Positions 23,530 to 31,556 of a stretch of 32,379 nucleotides of DNA are shown piece after piece. Origin of the DNA: Bradyrhizobium huanghuaihaiense (GTDB lineage Bacteria > Pseudomonadota > Alphaproteobacteria > Rhizobiales > Xanthobacteraceae); assembly GCF_007830635.1 (NCBI RefSeq), contig NZ_VLLA01000046.1:1-32379 (forward strand). Reading direction: 5' to 3'. The notes below the pieces were generated by a model that was not told the DNA's origin, did no database searches, and saw only the letters and a program-made list of their open reading frames with translations. The position numbers and the translations under genes were made by a program. The first letter of the stretch is position 1. Each line of letters opens with the position of its first letter.

Positions 23530-24515
23530 CTTGCGGGTAGCCACGAGGTCGGCGGCGCGCTGTAACCGCTGCTCGGCCTCGATCATGGCGCGGTTGGTAA
23601 ATCGTGCCTCGCCCCGTTCGTCATTGCCGAGGTCCACGAGATCAGGCGAGGCAGTCACCGCATTCATCACCTGGTTGAATGGTCCAGTCCGTCCGAATGA
23701 CGATGCGCGAACATCGCAAGGTCACGCCCGGTGAAGGGCGCCTGCTGGTGGGTGATGGCGTCCAGTGCAACATGAGGGTCCGCGATAATCCGCTCGCCAT
23801 TCTCCCGCGCAATTCGTCGATAGTCCTCGGCGCCCTTGGCCTAAAGACCTTCCGTCTCCATCCGCTGCCGGGGCTGCCAATCTTGTGCTGCGGCTCAAGC
23901 GCGATGCCCTGGGCCTCAAGGCTGCGGTGATCGATCCGTGCCATCGATCGAGTTCAGCCAATCGCTCGTTAACATGCTCGGCCCATTGCTCGCGCCCCCG
24001 CTCGACAAGCTCCGTGCGATTCCACTCCCACAGCTCGGGACCGAACCTAGGCTCGCCATCCTCGCCAATACTCACGCCGCGCATGGTGAGTATGACATGG
24101 GCGTGGGGTTTCGCCATGCCGTCCGTGCCGATATATCCCAATGCAAAATGAGATCAGCGGTCATGCCGGCCTCCACGAACTCGGCCACTACGAAGTCGCG
24201 GGCCAGTGTGATGCCCTGTTGCTGGTTCATCTCCTGCGAAATGGCAAACTCCACCTCGCGGGCAAGCTGCGCATCCTTTCTGATCTCACGAGCTTCAACC
24301 TCGTTCCAAAGCTGTTCACGGTCGCGCCAAGCTTCCGGCGCGTGCTCTGGCAGCATCACTTCGGAATGGACAATGCCGCTCTTGTTGGAAAAGTGCTGAT
24401 CGCGGTCGATACGCGCGTCATGCAACCGCGAGCCTGAGCGGTAGGCGGCCGACGCAATCGCGCGCTGTCCTTTCGCGCGGCTGATGACTTCGACGCTGAG
24501 GTGATAGATTGCCAT
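23530..24515 (-). pseudogene. traA: traA-type MobA/MobL relaxase (pseudogene)
   Basis: Relaxase of Ti-type conjugation systems (MobQ/MobA-MobL family). The ATG at 24515 opens MAIYHLSVEVISRAKGQRA with AAYRSG, then VHSEVMLPEHAPEAW and ARDFVVAEFVEAGMTADLILHWD. An extra AT near 24130 breaks the frame; GMAKPHAHVILTMRG, the metal-binding HxH-type motif, continues in the next register. Further shifts fall near 23940, about 23870 and near 23685, and homology (VMNAVTASPDLVDLGNDERG, MIEAEQRLQRAADLV) ends near 23540. The helicase half of TraA is absent. The nicking domain is thus broken and the protein cannot be made. It reads away from an oriT and a traC-like gene, the classic Ti-type order. Confidence 0.85.
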
Positions 24516-24539
24516 GACGGCAATCCAGCTACTATCAAC

Positions 24540-24576
24540 AAGCGCACGTCGGAACGACGTATAAGCGCCCCTTGAA
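24540..24576. other. oriT: Origin of transfer (oriT), Ti/RSF1010-like nic region
   Basis: In the 163-base gap between divergent traA and traC-like genes: inverted repeat ACGTCG / CGACGT (24546-24551, 24555-24560) with a GAA loop, directly followed by TATAAGCGCCCCTTG (24560-24574). This matches the layout of Ti-plasmid oriT sites, where a CGTCG hairpin is followed by a TATAATTGCGCCCTT-like nic region. The hairpin and nic core appear undamaged. Comparison is from memory; the exact nick base is not assigned. Confidence 0.7.
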
Positions 24577-24678
24577 AAAAATTCTCGGGACGGCTCACCA
24601 TAGTTCGCAATCCACCGGCTGCCTCTCCACAGGCGCGTGGCTATTCTCAGGTGCATCATCAATCGATGGAGACCGAAG

Positions 24679-24819
24679 ATGCGCAAACGACAGGACGTTG
24701 ATGCGGAGTTGAAAGCATTCGCCAACAGGACGAAACAACTGAGGGAATTGCGCGTGCGGCTGCTCGGAGAACTCGTCGTGCCGGAGCGTCGGCCAGCAAA
24801 CAAGAAGGCCCAGCCGTGA
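24679..24819 (+). CDS. traC: TraC-like conjugal transfer accessory protein, truncated
   Basis: Starts at the ATG at 24679 (MRKRQDVDAELKAFANRTKQL), running away from oriT. The opening helix and the RVRLLGELVV motif resemble rhizobial TraC (or TraD), small oriT-proximal relaxosome proteins of about 75-100 residues. After GELVV the sequence turns into PERRPANKKAQP and stops after 46 residues, so the C-terminal part has been lost where the outer-membrane protein region joins. Function is doubtful. Confidence 0.6.
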   Translation: MRKRQDVDAELKAFANRTKQLRELRVRLLGELVVPERRPANKKAQP

Positions 24820-24853
24820 GGCCGAGCCTTCTTGCGTCAGTATCTCCCGACTC

Positions 24854-27199
24854 TTACCTCGCTCCAAGTATCGGCAGCTTGTAGTTCACGCCAAGGCTAA
24901 CGGTCTGTACGGTCGTGCTGTTGGGTGAAAGCGGTACGCTGCCAAGCCCGGCGGTGGTAAAGACGGGCGACTTGCCGAAGTCGTAGTACTTGTACTCCAG
25001 CGCCATCGACCAGTTGGGCAGCAGCGCGTATTCAAGACCGCCGCCGACCGTCCAGCCCCAGTTCGTGTTGCCATTCGTCAGTATGGTGCCGGAAATACCG
25101 CCGGTGTTGAACTGGTTAGTCTGACGATCCCAGGCGGAGCCGCCCTTGACGTACAGCAACGTGCGGTCAAACGCGTACCCGACGCGCCCGGTCAGAGCGC
25201 CAAGAGCGTCGATCTGGCTGCCGCAGTTGAAGCCGGCAATCTGCGGGCTCGGGAATGCACCAAAGCAGGTGTTGGTGCCTTGGACGTTGGCCCAGTAACC
25301 CGAAGCCTCAAGACCCAGGACCCAAGAGCCCGTCTGGTAGTTGATGCCGATCTGACCGCCGAACATGGCACCACCCAGATCAGCGTAGTCGCCCGACACC
25401 GGCGTCGGGAACGGATCCGCATAGTGGCTTCTGCCCTTGCCCGCGCCGATCGTGCCGCCGAGATAGACGCCGGCCCAGTTCGTGGGCATCACTGGTGGGG
25501 GCTCCTTATCGATCCCGTTTGCCTTGGCCTGGGCGGTGTCGAGTTCGCCGGACTTGTAGGAGGCCTGCAGGAAGCCGCCATAGCGCTCCGAATAGAACTT
25601 CGTTGTCTGTGGTGAGCCACCGGGAAACTGGGAGTAAGCGCTATCGGTTGTAAAGAACCAGTAGCGGCCGCCCACACCAACGCTGAAGCGGTCGGAGACG
25701 GCATAGGACAGCACGGCCTCGAACTGTGTGCCCCAGCCGTGGCCCGGATCAGGCGTGGGATTGATATCGGCACGGAGCCAGTGGTTGTCGAAGCCGGAGC
25801 GGCTAGCGTAAGGCAGGTAGGCAGCATCGACTTCAAGCTTGAGCCTGTCGGACAGCCTCGCCTGTGCATTGATGCCGATAGCAGCCGCCCGCCAAGTCTC
25901 GGTTTCGCTTAGGACCAGGAAACTCTTCGAAGCCTCTAGCGGGGGCCCGTTGGTCGCCTGTTGTTGGATACCAAAGCCGTTGGCGCGCTCATAGAACGAG
26001 TGATAGCCGACGTACGCACCAAGCCTGCGGCCGTCGTCGTTGATGAAGTTGTAACCGACGTCCGCGGTGCCATACGTGAACCTACCACTCTTCATGTCCG
26101 AGTTCGTGTTGGAGTAGTTGATGTAAGGGAAATCCTCATCGTTCAGCTTGCCGTCGACGAGAGGCCCGAGGCCAAGATTGCCCCTGGCGAAAAACCCGCT
26201 CTTGTGATCGAAGCGGAAGAAGGTTTCCGCGGCATGTCCGGTCTGATCGCCATAGATCAGGCGAGAGACCAGGTGTGTGGGCCGCAAGCCGTACAGGTCC
26301 TTCTGCATGCGGCCCGTGCTGCCAAAATAGCGACTCCCGGCTTCAATCGTCCAGCCGCCAAGCAGCACTGGCGTCGTCGCCGCATCGGCCCTGGCATTCA
26401 GGATCGGCCCGCCAAGGCCATAATTGACGCCTGCCTTGATCATATCAAACCGTTGCCTGAAGCCGACGGTCGAGGCGTTGTTGAACTGGTCGACGTAGTT
26501 GGAGTCCTTGCTGCCGAAATCAAAATGATCGTATTCGACAAACGCTGACAGATTCGGGCTGAATGCGTACTCAAGTCCCAATCCTCCCATCCAACCCCAA
26601 CGCGTGCCGCTCTGGTTGAACTTGTTGATGTAGTGACTGGTCCGGGCATCGCTCTCGTCGGTCGCCCACGCCGCGCCGGCCTTGCCGTAAATCAGCAGAT
26701 TGCCCCAGGTCTGTCCTAGCCGGCCAGCAATCGTGCCGAGCGAGGTGACGCGATTGTCGCAGGTAAAGCTGATCACGCCGTAGCGGTTGTCCGCACGATT
26801 CGCGCATTTCGCAAAGCCGTCGACATCGGCGGCGCTTGCCGCGATCTCCAGTCCGGTCACCCAAGTGCCAAACTGATAGTTAACGCCGATCTGGCCGCCG
26901 CCAAGCAGACCTTCGGCGTTGCCGCTTCCGGGGAAACCTCTGTTGGAGAAATCCGCCTGCAGCCCGGTGGCGGTCTGCCAATCGCTTGAACCGAATGCGC
27001 CCCCGAGATGCGCGCCGACGTAAATGCCGGTCCAATTCCACAGGGTCGACGGCGCTGCCGTAATCGGCGGCGCGGTCTTGACCGGCAGGTCCGCCGCGTG
27101 AGCCGGACCGTAAAGGCCCGCCATCCAGCAAATTGAGTTGCTGGCAAGCAATGCCTTCAACCAGCACGGACGAGAAAAACGAAACCGATCATGCCCCAT
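24854..27199 (-). CDS. Triple-barrel outer-membrane protein: Omp25/31-like, omptin-like, Omp25/31-like
   Basis: 781 residues from the ATG at 27199 (MGHDRFRF), with a signal-peptide-like start ending GPAHAA near 36; upstream in-frame sequence looks non-coding. Barrel 1 (about 52-265) opens WNWTGIYVGAHLGGAFG and has typical porin strands such as GGLGLEYAFSPNLSAFVEYDHF. The middle (about 280-550) looks omptin-like: GWTIEAGSRYFGSTG, SRLIYGD, then D354-E-D356 in LNDEDFP and D471-N-H473 in GFDNHW, placed like the Asp-Asp and Asp-His catalytic pairs of OmpT-type proteases. Barrel 3 (about 573-781) starts NWAGVYLGGTIGAGKG and ends VSLGVNYKLPILGAR. Single Omp25/31 barrels are about 230-280 residues, so this is a fusion. 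Protease activity is inference. Flanked by decayed DNA but itself intact; it may be chromosomal host sequence. Confidence 0.8.
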   Translation of the reverse strand: MGHDRFRFSRPCWLKALLASNSICWMAGLYGPAHAADLPVKTAPPITAAPSTLWNWTGIYVGAHLGGAFGSSDWQTATGLQADFSNRGFPGSGNAEGLLGGGQIGVNYQFGTWVTGLEIAASAADVDGFAKCANRADNRYGVISFTCDNRVTSLGTIAGRLGQTWGNLLIYGKAGAAWATDESDARTSHYINKFNQSGTRWGWMGGLGLEYAFSPNLSAFVEYDHFDFGSKDSNYVDQFNNASTVGFRQRFDMIKAGVNYGLGGPILNARADAATTPVLLGGWTIEAGSRYFGSTGRMQKDLYGLRPTHLVSRLIYGDQTGHAAETFFRFDHKSGFFARGNLGLGPLVDGKLNDEDFPYINYSNTNSDMKSGRFTYGTADVGYNFINDDGRRLGAYVGYHSFYERANGFGIQQQATNGPPLEASKSFLVLSETETWRAAAIGINAQARLSDRLKLEVDAAYLPYASRSGFDNHWLRADINPTPDPGHGWGTQFEAVLSYAVSDRFSVGVGGRYWFFTTDSAYSQFPGGSPQTTKFYSERYGGFLQASYKSGELDTAQAKANGIDKEPPPVMPTNWAGVYLGGTIGAGKGRSHYADPFPTPVSGDYADLGGAMFGGQIGINYQTGSWVLGLEASGYWANVQGTNTCFGAFPSPQIAGFNCGSQIDALGALTGRVGYAFDRTLLYVKGGSAWDRQTNQFNTGGISGTILTNGNTNWGWTVGGGLEYALLPNWSMALEYKYYDFGKSPVFTTAGLGSVPLSPNSTTVQTVSLGVNYKLPILGAR

Positions 27200-27329
27200 G
27201 GTTATTGGTACGTCCCTGGTAGACTGGAAAAGTGTGAAATGGATCCGCGGAGCGGGACCGGCCCTGTACGCTGCCGGCTGATTTCGCATACAGCGGCCCG
27301 TCGGACCATTGCGCGGCCTCTTGGTCCGC

Positions 27330-27528
27330 ACCAAAGCGGTAGTTCAGGCCAAACTTTCCGATGTGATAGTTGCTGGTCAGGCTGGTTGTGTCCGCCGGCA
27401 GAATCGCAAACGGAAGTAACTGCACTGTCGAAGCCGTCGCGACACTCGTGCCGCCAAAATGCCTTGGCTGCGCTGCTCGCGACGAGCGCAATTGGTGTCG
27501 CTCCACAAAAGATAATTCTAGATCGCAT
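27330..27528 (-). pseudogene. Internally deleted outer-membrane barrel remnant
   Basis: From the ATG at 27528 the frame gives a signal peptide (MRSRIIFCGATPIALVASSA, then AKA). It then jumps, one register over, into a barrel C-terminus (TTSLTSNYHIGKFGLNYRFG). The 200 or so residues that should lie between are missing, with a frame change at the join. It sits just upstream of the large barrel gene on the same strand, so it is probably a decayed paralogue. Confidence 0.5.
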
Positions 27529-28207
27529 CAAAGTTTGTCCTGCACTTCCCAGTTCACGACGCGCCTCCTTAAGTATCGCCGCACGACAAATCGTCGGAGC
27601 AGACCAGACCCGCGGCAACGCGCGCCAGGTCCGTCCAGAAGACCACCGCACTGCGATTGGTGATGGTGCGCGAATGAAGCAATGCATGTGCCAAACTGAA
27701 TTCGCATGTTTTGCAGGGGCTTCGGAAGAGTTTGTCGTCAACTTGCCGACTGTTGTCTCAAATTCGACAATGTGAGCTTTCGGCAGTCTCTCCATAGCCC
27801 GACATTTGCGAGGGCAGATCCAATAGGCAACGTTTATAGTTGCGTGGAATAGTTGCGCGCCGCCAAAACGGAAAACAATCAGGGCTTTGGAGTGAGTGGC
27901 GATTGTGATCCCGGATGCTCAAAAGCAACCCATACGATGGGGTGGCCGCCGAAATGGAGAAGAACACAGGACTTCCTGAAACTGATTGCGCTAGGTGATT
28001 TCAACCGGTAGGCGCCCAGTTGAAGATCACAAAGGGTCAAACGCCGATTCCACGAGCCTTTTGGGCGCAAGCTCGCGCTAATGACAAAAAATGCGCAACT
28101 TGATCTGTGACGATTCCGTCGCCGCCGTTTGCTGCTATACTGCGTTCGCGCCGCGGTGGTGGTGGAAGGCGCGACCGTCAGACCTTTATCTCACGGAGCC
28201 CACCACC
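27529..28207. other. Gap upstream of the small membrane protein: no gene seen
   Basis: About 680 bases, somewhat lower in G+C, with only short frames that lack ribosome-binding sites or family likeness. The last 20 bases hold the GGAG site of the next gene. A longer frame on the minus strand (27202-27795) covers the barrel remnant and looks artefactual. Confidence 0.4.
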
Positions 28208-28648
28208 ATGATCACCTTGGGACCACTGCTTGTTTTCCTCGTCATAGGGTTCTTCGCCTGGCTGCTCTTCACGCTTGCAGTCTTCGCGTTGCCCGTCTTC
28301 GCCGGGGTAACGATTGGTCTTTGGGCCTTCCACACGGGAGCCGGCGCTCTGGGCGGCATCGCTGTCGGCCCCGTGGCTGGCGCCGCAACCTTCGGCATCG
28401 GCCAGCTCGCACTCGCCCTCGTGACTTGGACTTGGCTCCGGCTCTTCGTCATCATCTTCTACGTCGCACCAGCCACCGTCGCCGGTTACAGCGCTACGCA
28501 TGGAATTGCCCAGATGGCGATGTCTTCACCCACGTGGCAGACGGTTTTCGCGGTCGTCGGAGCCGTTGCCATCAGCATCACAGCTTTCATCCGCTTCACT
28601 GGAATAGCCGCGGACGGACCAGCAAGACAGCGCTTGCCGCGGGGCTGA
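28208..28648 (+). CDS. Small integral membrane protein (146 aa)
   Basis: Start is the ATG at 28208 (MITLGPLLVFLVIGFFAWLLF) with CGGAG about 9 bases upstream; in-frame codons from 28091 have no such signal and read as non-coding. Four membrane segments are visible, at roughly 3-25, 27-50 (small Gly/Ala-rich), 55-90 and 115-137, with short loops. I recall near-identical proteins on rhizobial symbiosis islands and plasmids next to transfer genes, but no function is known. It may be an entry-exclusion or stress-type protein; that is speculation. Frame intact. Confidence 0.72.
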   Translation: MITLGPLLVFLVIGFFAWLLFTLAVFALPVFAGVTIGLWAFHTGAGALGGIAVGPVAGAATFGIGQLALALVTWTWLRLFVIIFYVAPATVAGYSATHGIAQMAMSSPTWQTVFAVVGAVAISITAFIRFTGIAADGPARQRLPRG

Positions 28649-28683
28649 TATGTGTACTGGGGCGGCGGCCTAGTACGACCCAG

Positions 28684-29367
28684 TCACGACGGTATCGCTT
28701 CGCCGGCGATCGATGTGGACGCGGACACGATCAGCATCATGGGCCGTTCGAGTTCTTCGGCCAATTGCGGCATCTGCTGGATCTGCTCGTGTGTCGGGGC
28801 AAACTCCTCGACCCGCCGAACTTGAACCAATCCGTCCGACGTTCACCCTCGACGGAATTCGATTGACAGGCCAAGTCTTGCGGCCCTCCTCATCAGAAAT
28901 CCAGTGCGGATGTGCCGCTGCCATGAAGATCGGATGCTCAATTGTAAAGACGAAATGCCGTCAGGAACCAGCGCCTTGCGGATCAAGCGCACGAGGCGGC
29001 CTAAATCCTGAACATAGTGAAAGGTCAGTGCGCTGTAGGCGAGGTCGAAAGCCGTCTCAGGTAGGTCCAGTGTGTCGAGATCGGCGATGCGATACTCGAT
29101 GGCAGTGTCCGCTGTGTGCGCCCTGGCACGCTCGATCATGTTCCGCGACAGATCGAGACCAAGAACCGAGGCCGCGCCCTGCTCGCGCATCCAGCGCGAG
29201 GCCCAGCCGAAGCCACATCTTAGACCGACGACGCGTTTCCCGCCCAGATCGGGCAGCATAGCCCGGATCGCGGGCCATTCAGGAGCGCCGTCGCGTCCAT
29301 ACATCTGCCGGGGCAACTGGCTGTAGCCAGCGAAGAAATCGGGATTGTCGTAAATATTCTGCGCCAT
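28684..29367 (-). pseudogene. Class I SAM-dependent methyltransferase (pseudogene)
   Basis: The ATG at 29367 opens MAQNIYDNPDFFAGYSQLPR; the SAM motif is partly changed (KRVVGLRCGFGWASRWM, where family members have a D/G-rich motif), followed by VLGLDLSRNMIERAR and ALTFHYVQDL. After VPDG one G seems missing near 28970: the expected HFVFTIEHPIFMAAAHPHWI continues in the next register. A second break near 28858 removes about 60 residues, and the true C-terminus (EEFAPTHEQIQQMPQLAEEL then ERPMMLIVSA) is found up to the stop at 28684. Two or more lesions make this a pseudogene; a truncated 174-residue product is possible. Confidence 0.75.
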
Positions 29368-29516
29368 GTCTGCCTGCTATTCGGCTTTTCGCCTTGCCCG
29401 GGACGTTCCTGCTGATCCAAGCAGAATTGTCGCAGTGGGCTGCGACGCGTCATGATCCGAAATCAAGCTGCACAAAAAGACATCTTAAATCTTAAATCGG
29501 GCTTCTCGCGCCGAAA

Positions 29517-29640
29517 ACGAAAAACCCCGGCATGAAAGCCGGGGCCACGTGATGCCACGGCGTACATCCGGCTGCGACAACCAGGCGACAGTTAGCACGC
29601 GGTTTTCGAAGAAAATGTGACCTTGCGTCGTCGTTCCTGA
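29517..29640. repeat. 124-base dispersed intergenic repeat, copy 2
   Basis: Partner of 20533-20656. The hairpin CCCCGGC / GCCGGGG (29525-29531, 29538-29544) is followed on the minus strand by TTTTTCG, giving a terminator-like structure in that direction. It ends 173 bases before the cold-shock gene, a gap in which I see no other signal. Confidence 0.6.
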
Positions 29641-29813
29641 AGTCGGCCGATTTCAAGGTGCTTGAACTTCGCACGACCATCACGTGGGGCCTTCTGTCCA
29701 AGACCTGCGATCGAGCGAGACAACGGATTCCTTTCCACTTCGCGCAGAGACTTGCCGCCGGTTCGTTGATTGATTTAGATGAGAAGGTGGTTTTTCTTTT
29801 TGGAGCAAATGAC

Positions 29814-30020
29814 GTGGCGTTAGGTACCGTTAAGTGGTTCAACCCGACGAAAGGCTATGGATTCGTTGCGCCGGACGATGGTGGCAAAGATGTTTTCGTG
29901 CACATCTCTGCGGTAGAGAAGGCCGGCTATACCTCGCTTGTTGAAGGCGCGAAGGTCGGCTACGAGCTGGTGACGAACCGCAGCGGCAAACAAGCCGCAG
30001 AAAATCTCCGCCTAGGATGA
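29814..30020 (+). CDS. cspA: Cold-shock domain protein
   Basis: 68 residues from a GTG at 29814 (MALGTVKWFNPTKGYGFV) with GGAG at 29802-29805; in-frame codons further upstream belong to the leader. RNP1 (KGYGFV) and RNP2 (VFVHIS) are both intact, so it should bind single-stranded RNA and DNA as CspA-type RNA chaperones do. Full length and undamaged. A hairpin overlaps its stop codon. The long, gene-free leader (from 29368) is in keeping with the long untranslated leaders of many cold-shock mRNAs, but no cold-box was identified. Confidence 0.9.
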   Translation: MALGTVKWFNPTKGYGFVAPDDGGKDVFVHISAVEKAGYTSLVEGAKVGYELVTNRSGKQAAENLRLG

Positions 30021-30027
30021 GGCGGAG
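30006..30027 (+). terminator. Hairpin overlapping the cold-shock stop codon
   Basis: CTCCGCCT (30006-30013) pairs perfectly with AGGCGGAG (30020-30027) around AGGATG. No T-tract follows, so termination is uncertain; it may only protect the mRNA end. Confidence 0.45.
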
Positions 30028-30050
30028 CTCGAATGCTGGCATTCTTTGAG

Positions 30051-30392
30051 CTAGTCCGAATCTCGCGCTTTTGAGACATTTGGAATATATCTCAGTTGGC
30101 ACTCGAGGGCGGCCAAAGTCGAACGGGCTGAATCCAAAGGTGCAGTCGCCTCGCTTAGGTTGGCCCACGATTCGTCCCGCCGCGAGACAGCTACCAAGCC
30201 AATCTCAATGCTATCCTTGAGAGACCTCGGGTCTTCGCTGCATAAGGCGCGCCCCAACTCAAGCAGTGTCCTGGTCAGTGCTCGATGCGCGGAACGTTCC
30301 TTTCGCTCCAGGCCGTCGACCACGGCGAGGGCCCCGCGATAGTGCCGTATCGCTTCGATGGTTCTGTTTTCGAGGTTGCTATTGTCGCTCAT
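30051..30392 (-). CDS. Hypothetical helical protein (113 aa)
   Basis: ATG at 30392 preceded by GAGAAGAG about 6 bases upstream. The product is charged and almost wholly helical, with a two-helix or coiled pattern (RTIEAIRHYRGALAVVDGLERKERSAHRALTRTLLELGRAL reads as amphipathic helices), one cysteine near each end and no membrane segment. I do not recognise the family. It converges with the cold-shock gene across a 30-base gap. The good start signal and regular amino-acid make-up support a real gene. Confidence 0.55.
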   Translation of the reverse strand: MSDNSNLENRTIEAIRHYRGALAVVDGLERKERSAHRALTRTLLELGRALCSEDPRSLKDSIEIGLVAVSRRDESWANLSEATAPLDSARSTLAALECQLRYIPNVSKARDSD

Positions 30393-30941
30393 CCGGTTCT
30401 CTTCTCCCTCGAGCTCTAGCGGGCATCGTCCTGCGCGAGATCCTCCTTTTGGGCTGCGCGGCTAATATGTCGTAACCGCTGCAGGGCCGGCCGGGGAAAG
30501 GCCTGGCGACGGCTGATAGCGTCACATTGAAAGGGGTTGACCGGATCAGGCATTCAGCGTGCTCGCGATTCTTCCTTGAGATACAGTGAGAGCGGCCCAG
30601 GCGTCGAGGCTCGACCGATCATCGCAGAGTGGCAGTTTCGTGGCAGTCCTTGGGCGGCGTCGACCAAATGGCGACGGATCACAGATACGGCCAGCCGCTC
30701 TCGTCAACGGGGCGTCCAGCCGATCCGAGATCGCGGAAGCGGAGATCCGTCTACCTGCAATAAAGAGAGCTCATCACCATTAGATTCGGTTGCGCCAACT
30801 CTTTCAGTGGACTCGCAGATCGCCACGTTCTCTTTGATGTCAGCTCTGTTCGGACCGAGCGCACCAAACGGCCTCTTCGATGGATTGATCTGGCCGAAGG
30901 ACGGCTGACGCCTCGACCGCCTATGGCGCAACGGCGCCGAT
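30393..30941. other. Gene-free stretch before the L2 element
   Basis: About 550 bases where frames on both strands lack start signals and family likeness. It may contain promoters for the divergent genes at 30392 and 31122 but I cannot point to them. Confidence 0.4.
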
Positions 30942-30995
30942 CGACTTTCTTCCCCTGCCGGCTGCGCCGTCATTCCTCGCGAAACAAGAAAGTCG
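30942..30995 (+). promoter_or_regulatory. L2 leader inverted repeat, copy Q (before the DUF736 gene)
   Basis: CGACTTTCTT (30942-30951) is exactly complementary to AAGAAAGTCG (30986-30995), with an inner hairpin CGGC-TGC-GCCG (30959-30969) and TCGCGAAACAA. It ends 126 bases before the ATG at 31122. Compared with copy P, stem bases changed on both sides so pairing is kept. The following CCTCCGCTGACGCTTCGGCCC also resembles the segment after copy P. Confidence 0.65.
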
Positions 30996-31121
30996 CTTGG
31001 CTGCCATCCTCCGCTGACGCTTCGGCCCCTTCGGGGTGCGCCGTCGATCGCCTCCGGCCTGTCGATCACCATCGAGGCCGCAAGGTGCGGGCTCGGAAAA
31101 CAGAGATCAAGGAGAACTACC

Positions 31122-31448
31122 ATGGCGACCATCGGCACCTTCAAGAAGACCGGCAACAACGAGTTCAACGGCGAAATCGTCACCCTCTCGCTGCAGGCGA
31201 GGAACGTCCGCATCGTCCCCGAAACCAGCCGCTCGGGCGACAACGCCCCCAGCCACCGGATCTATGTCGGCCGGGTTGAGATCGGGGCCGCCTGGTCCAA
31301 GCGCTCCAATGAGGGCCGCGACTATCTCGGCCTCAAGCTCGACGACCCGAGCTTCACCGCACCGATCTTCGCGAACCTCTTCGCCGATGAGGAGGGCGAG
31401 GGCTTCAGCTTGATCTGGTCTCGTCCAAACCGTCGGAACGGCGACTGA
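31122..31448 (+). CDS. DUF736 family protein
   Basis: 108-residue DUF736 protein, a small beta-rich family found on plasmids and conjugative elements of Proteobacteria. Hallmarks: MATIGTFKKTGNNEFNGEI at the start, then a strand-rich core (APSHRIYVGRVEIGAAW, YLGLKLDDPSF). An AAGGAG site lies 7 bases before the ATG. Function unknown. It shares its L2 leader with the DUF2493 gene, which suggests the two belong to one regulon although they are now 11 kb apart. Intact. Confidence 0.9.
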   Translation: MATIGTFKKTGNNEFNGEIVTLSLQARNVRIVPETSRSGDNAPSHRIYVGRVEIGAAWSKRSNEGRDYLGLKLDDPSFTAPIFANLFADEEGEGFSLIWSRPNRRNGD

Positions 31449-31460
31449 TCCGATCCGCAA

Positions 31461-31489
31461 TGCCTCGCCCGGCTGGCCCGGGCGGGGCA
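31461..31489 (+). terminator. Strong hairpin after the DUF736 gene
   Basis: TGCCTCGCCCGG (31461-31472) pairs with CCGGGCGGGGCA (31478-31489) with one G-U, loop CTGGC. No T-tract follows, so it may act as a terminator only weakly or with Rho. Confidence 0.55.
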
Positions 31490-31556
31490 TCGCTAAGCTC
31501 AAGAGCTGGCCCGTGCAGAGCTTGGCGAGCCGATACACATGCCGGATCAATCCCGA

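Noticed and set aside
27202..27795. 197-codon minus-strand frame
   Set aside because: It only shares the signal-peptide stretch of the porin remnant; the rest has no family likeness.
30704..31243. 179-codon minus-strand frame
   Set aside because: It crosses the L2 element and the start of the DUF736 gene and lacks a ribosome-binding site.
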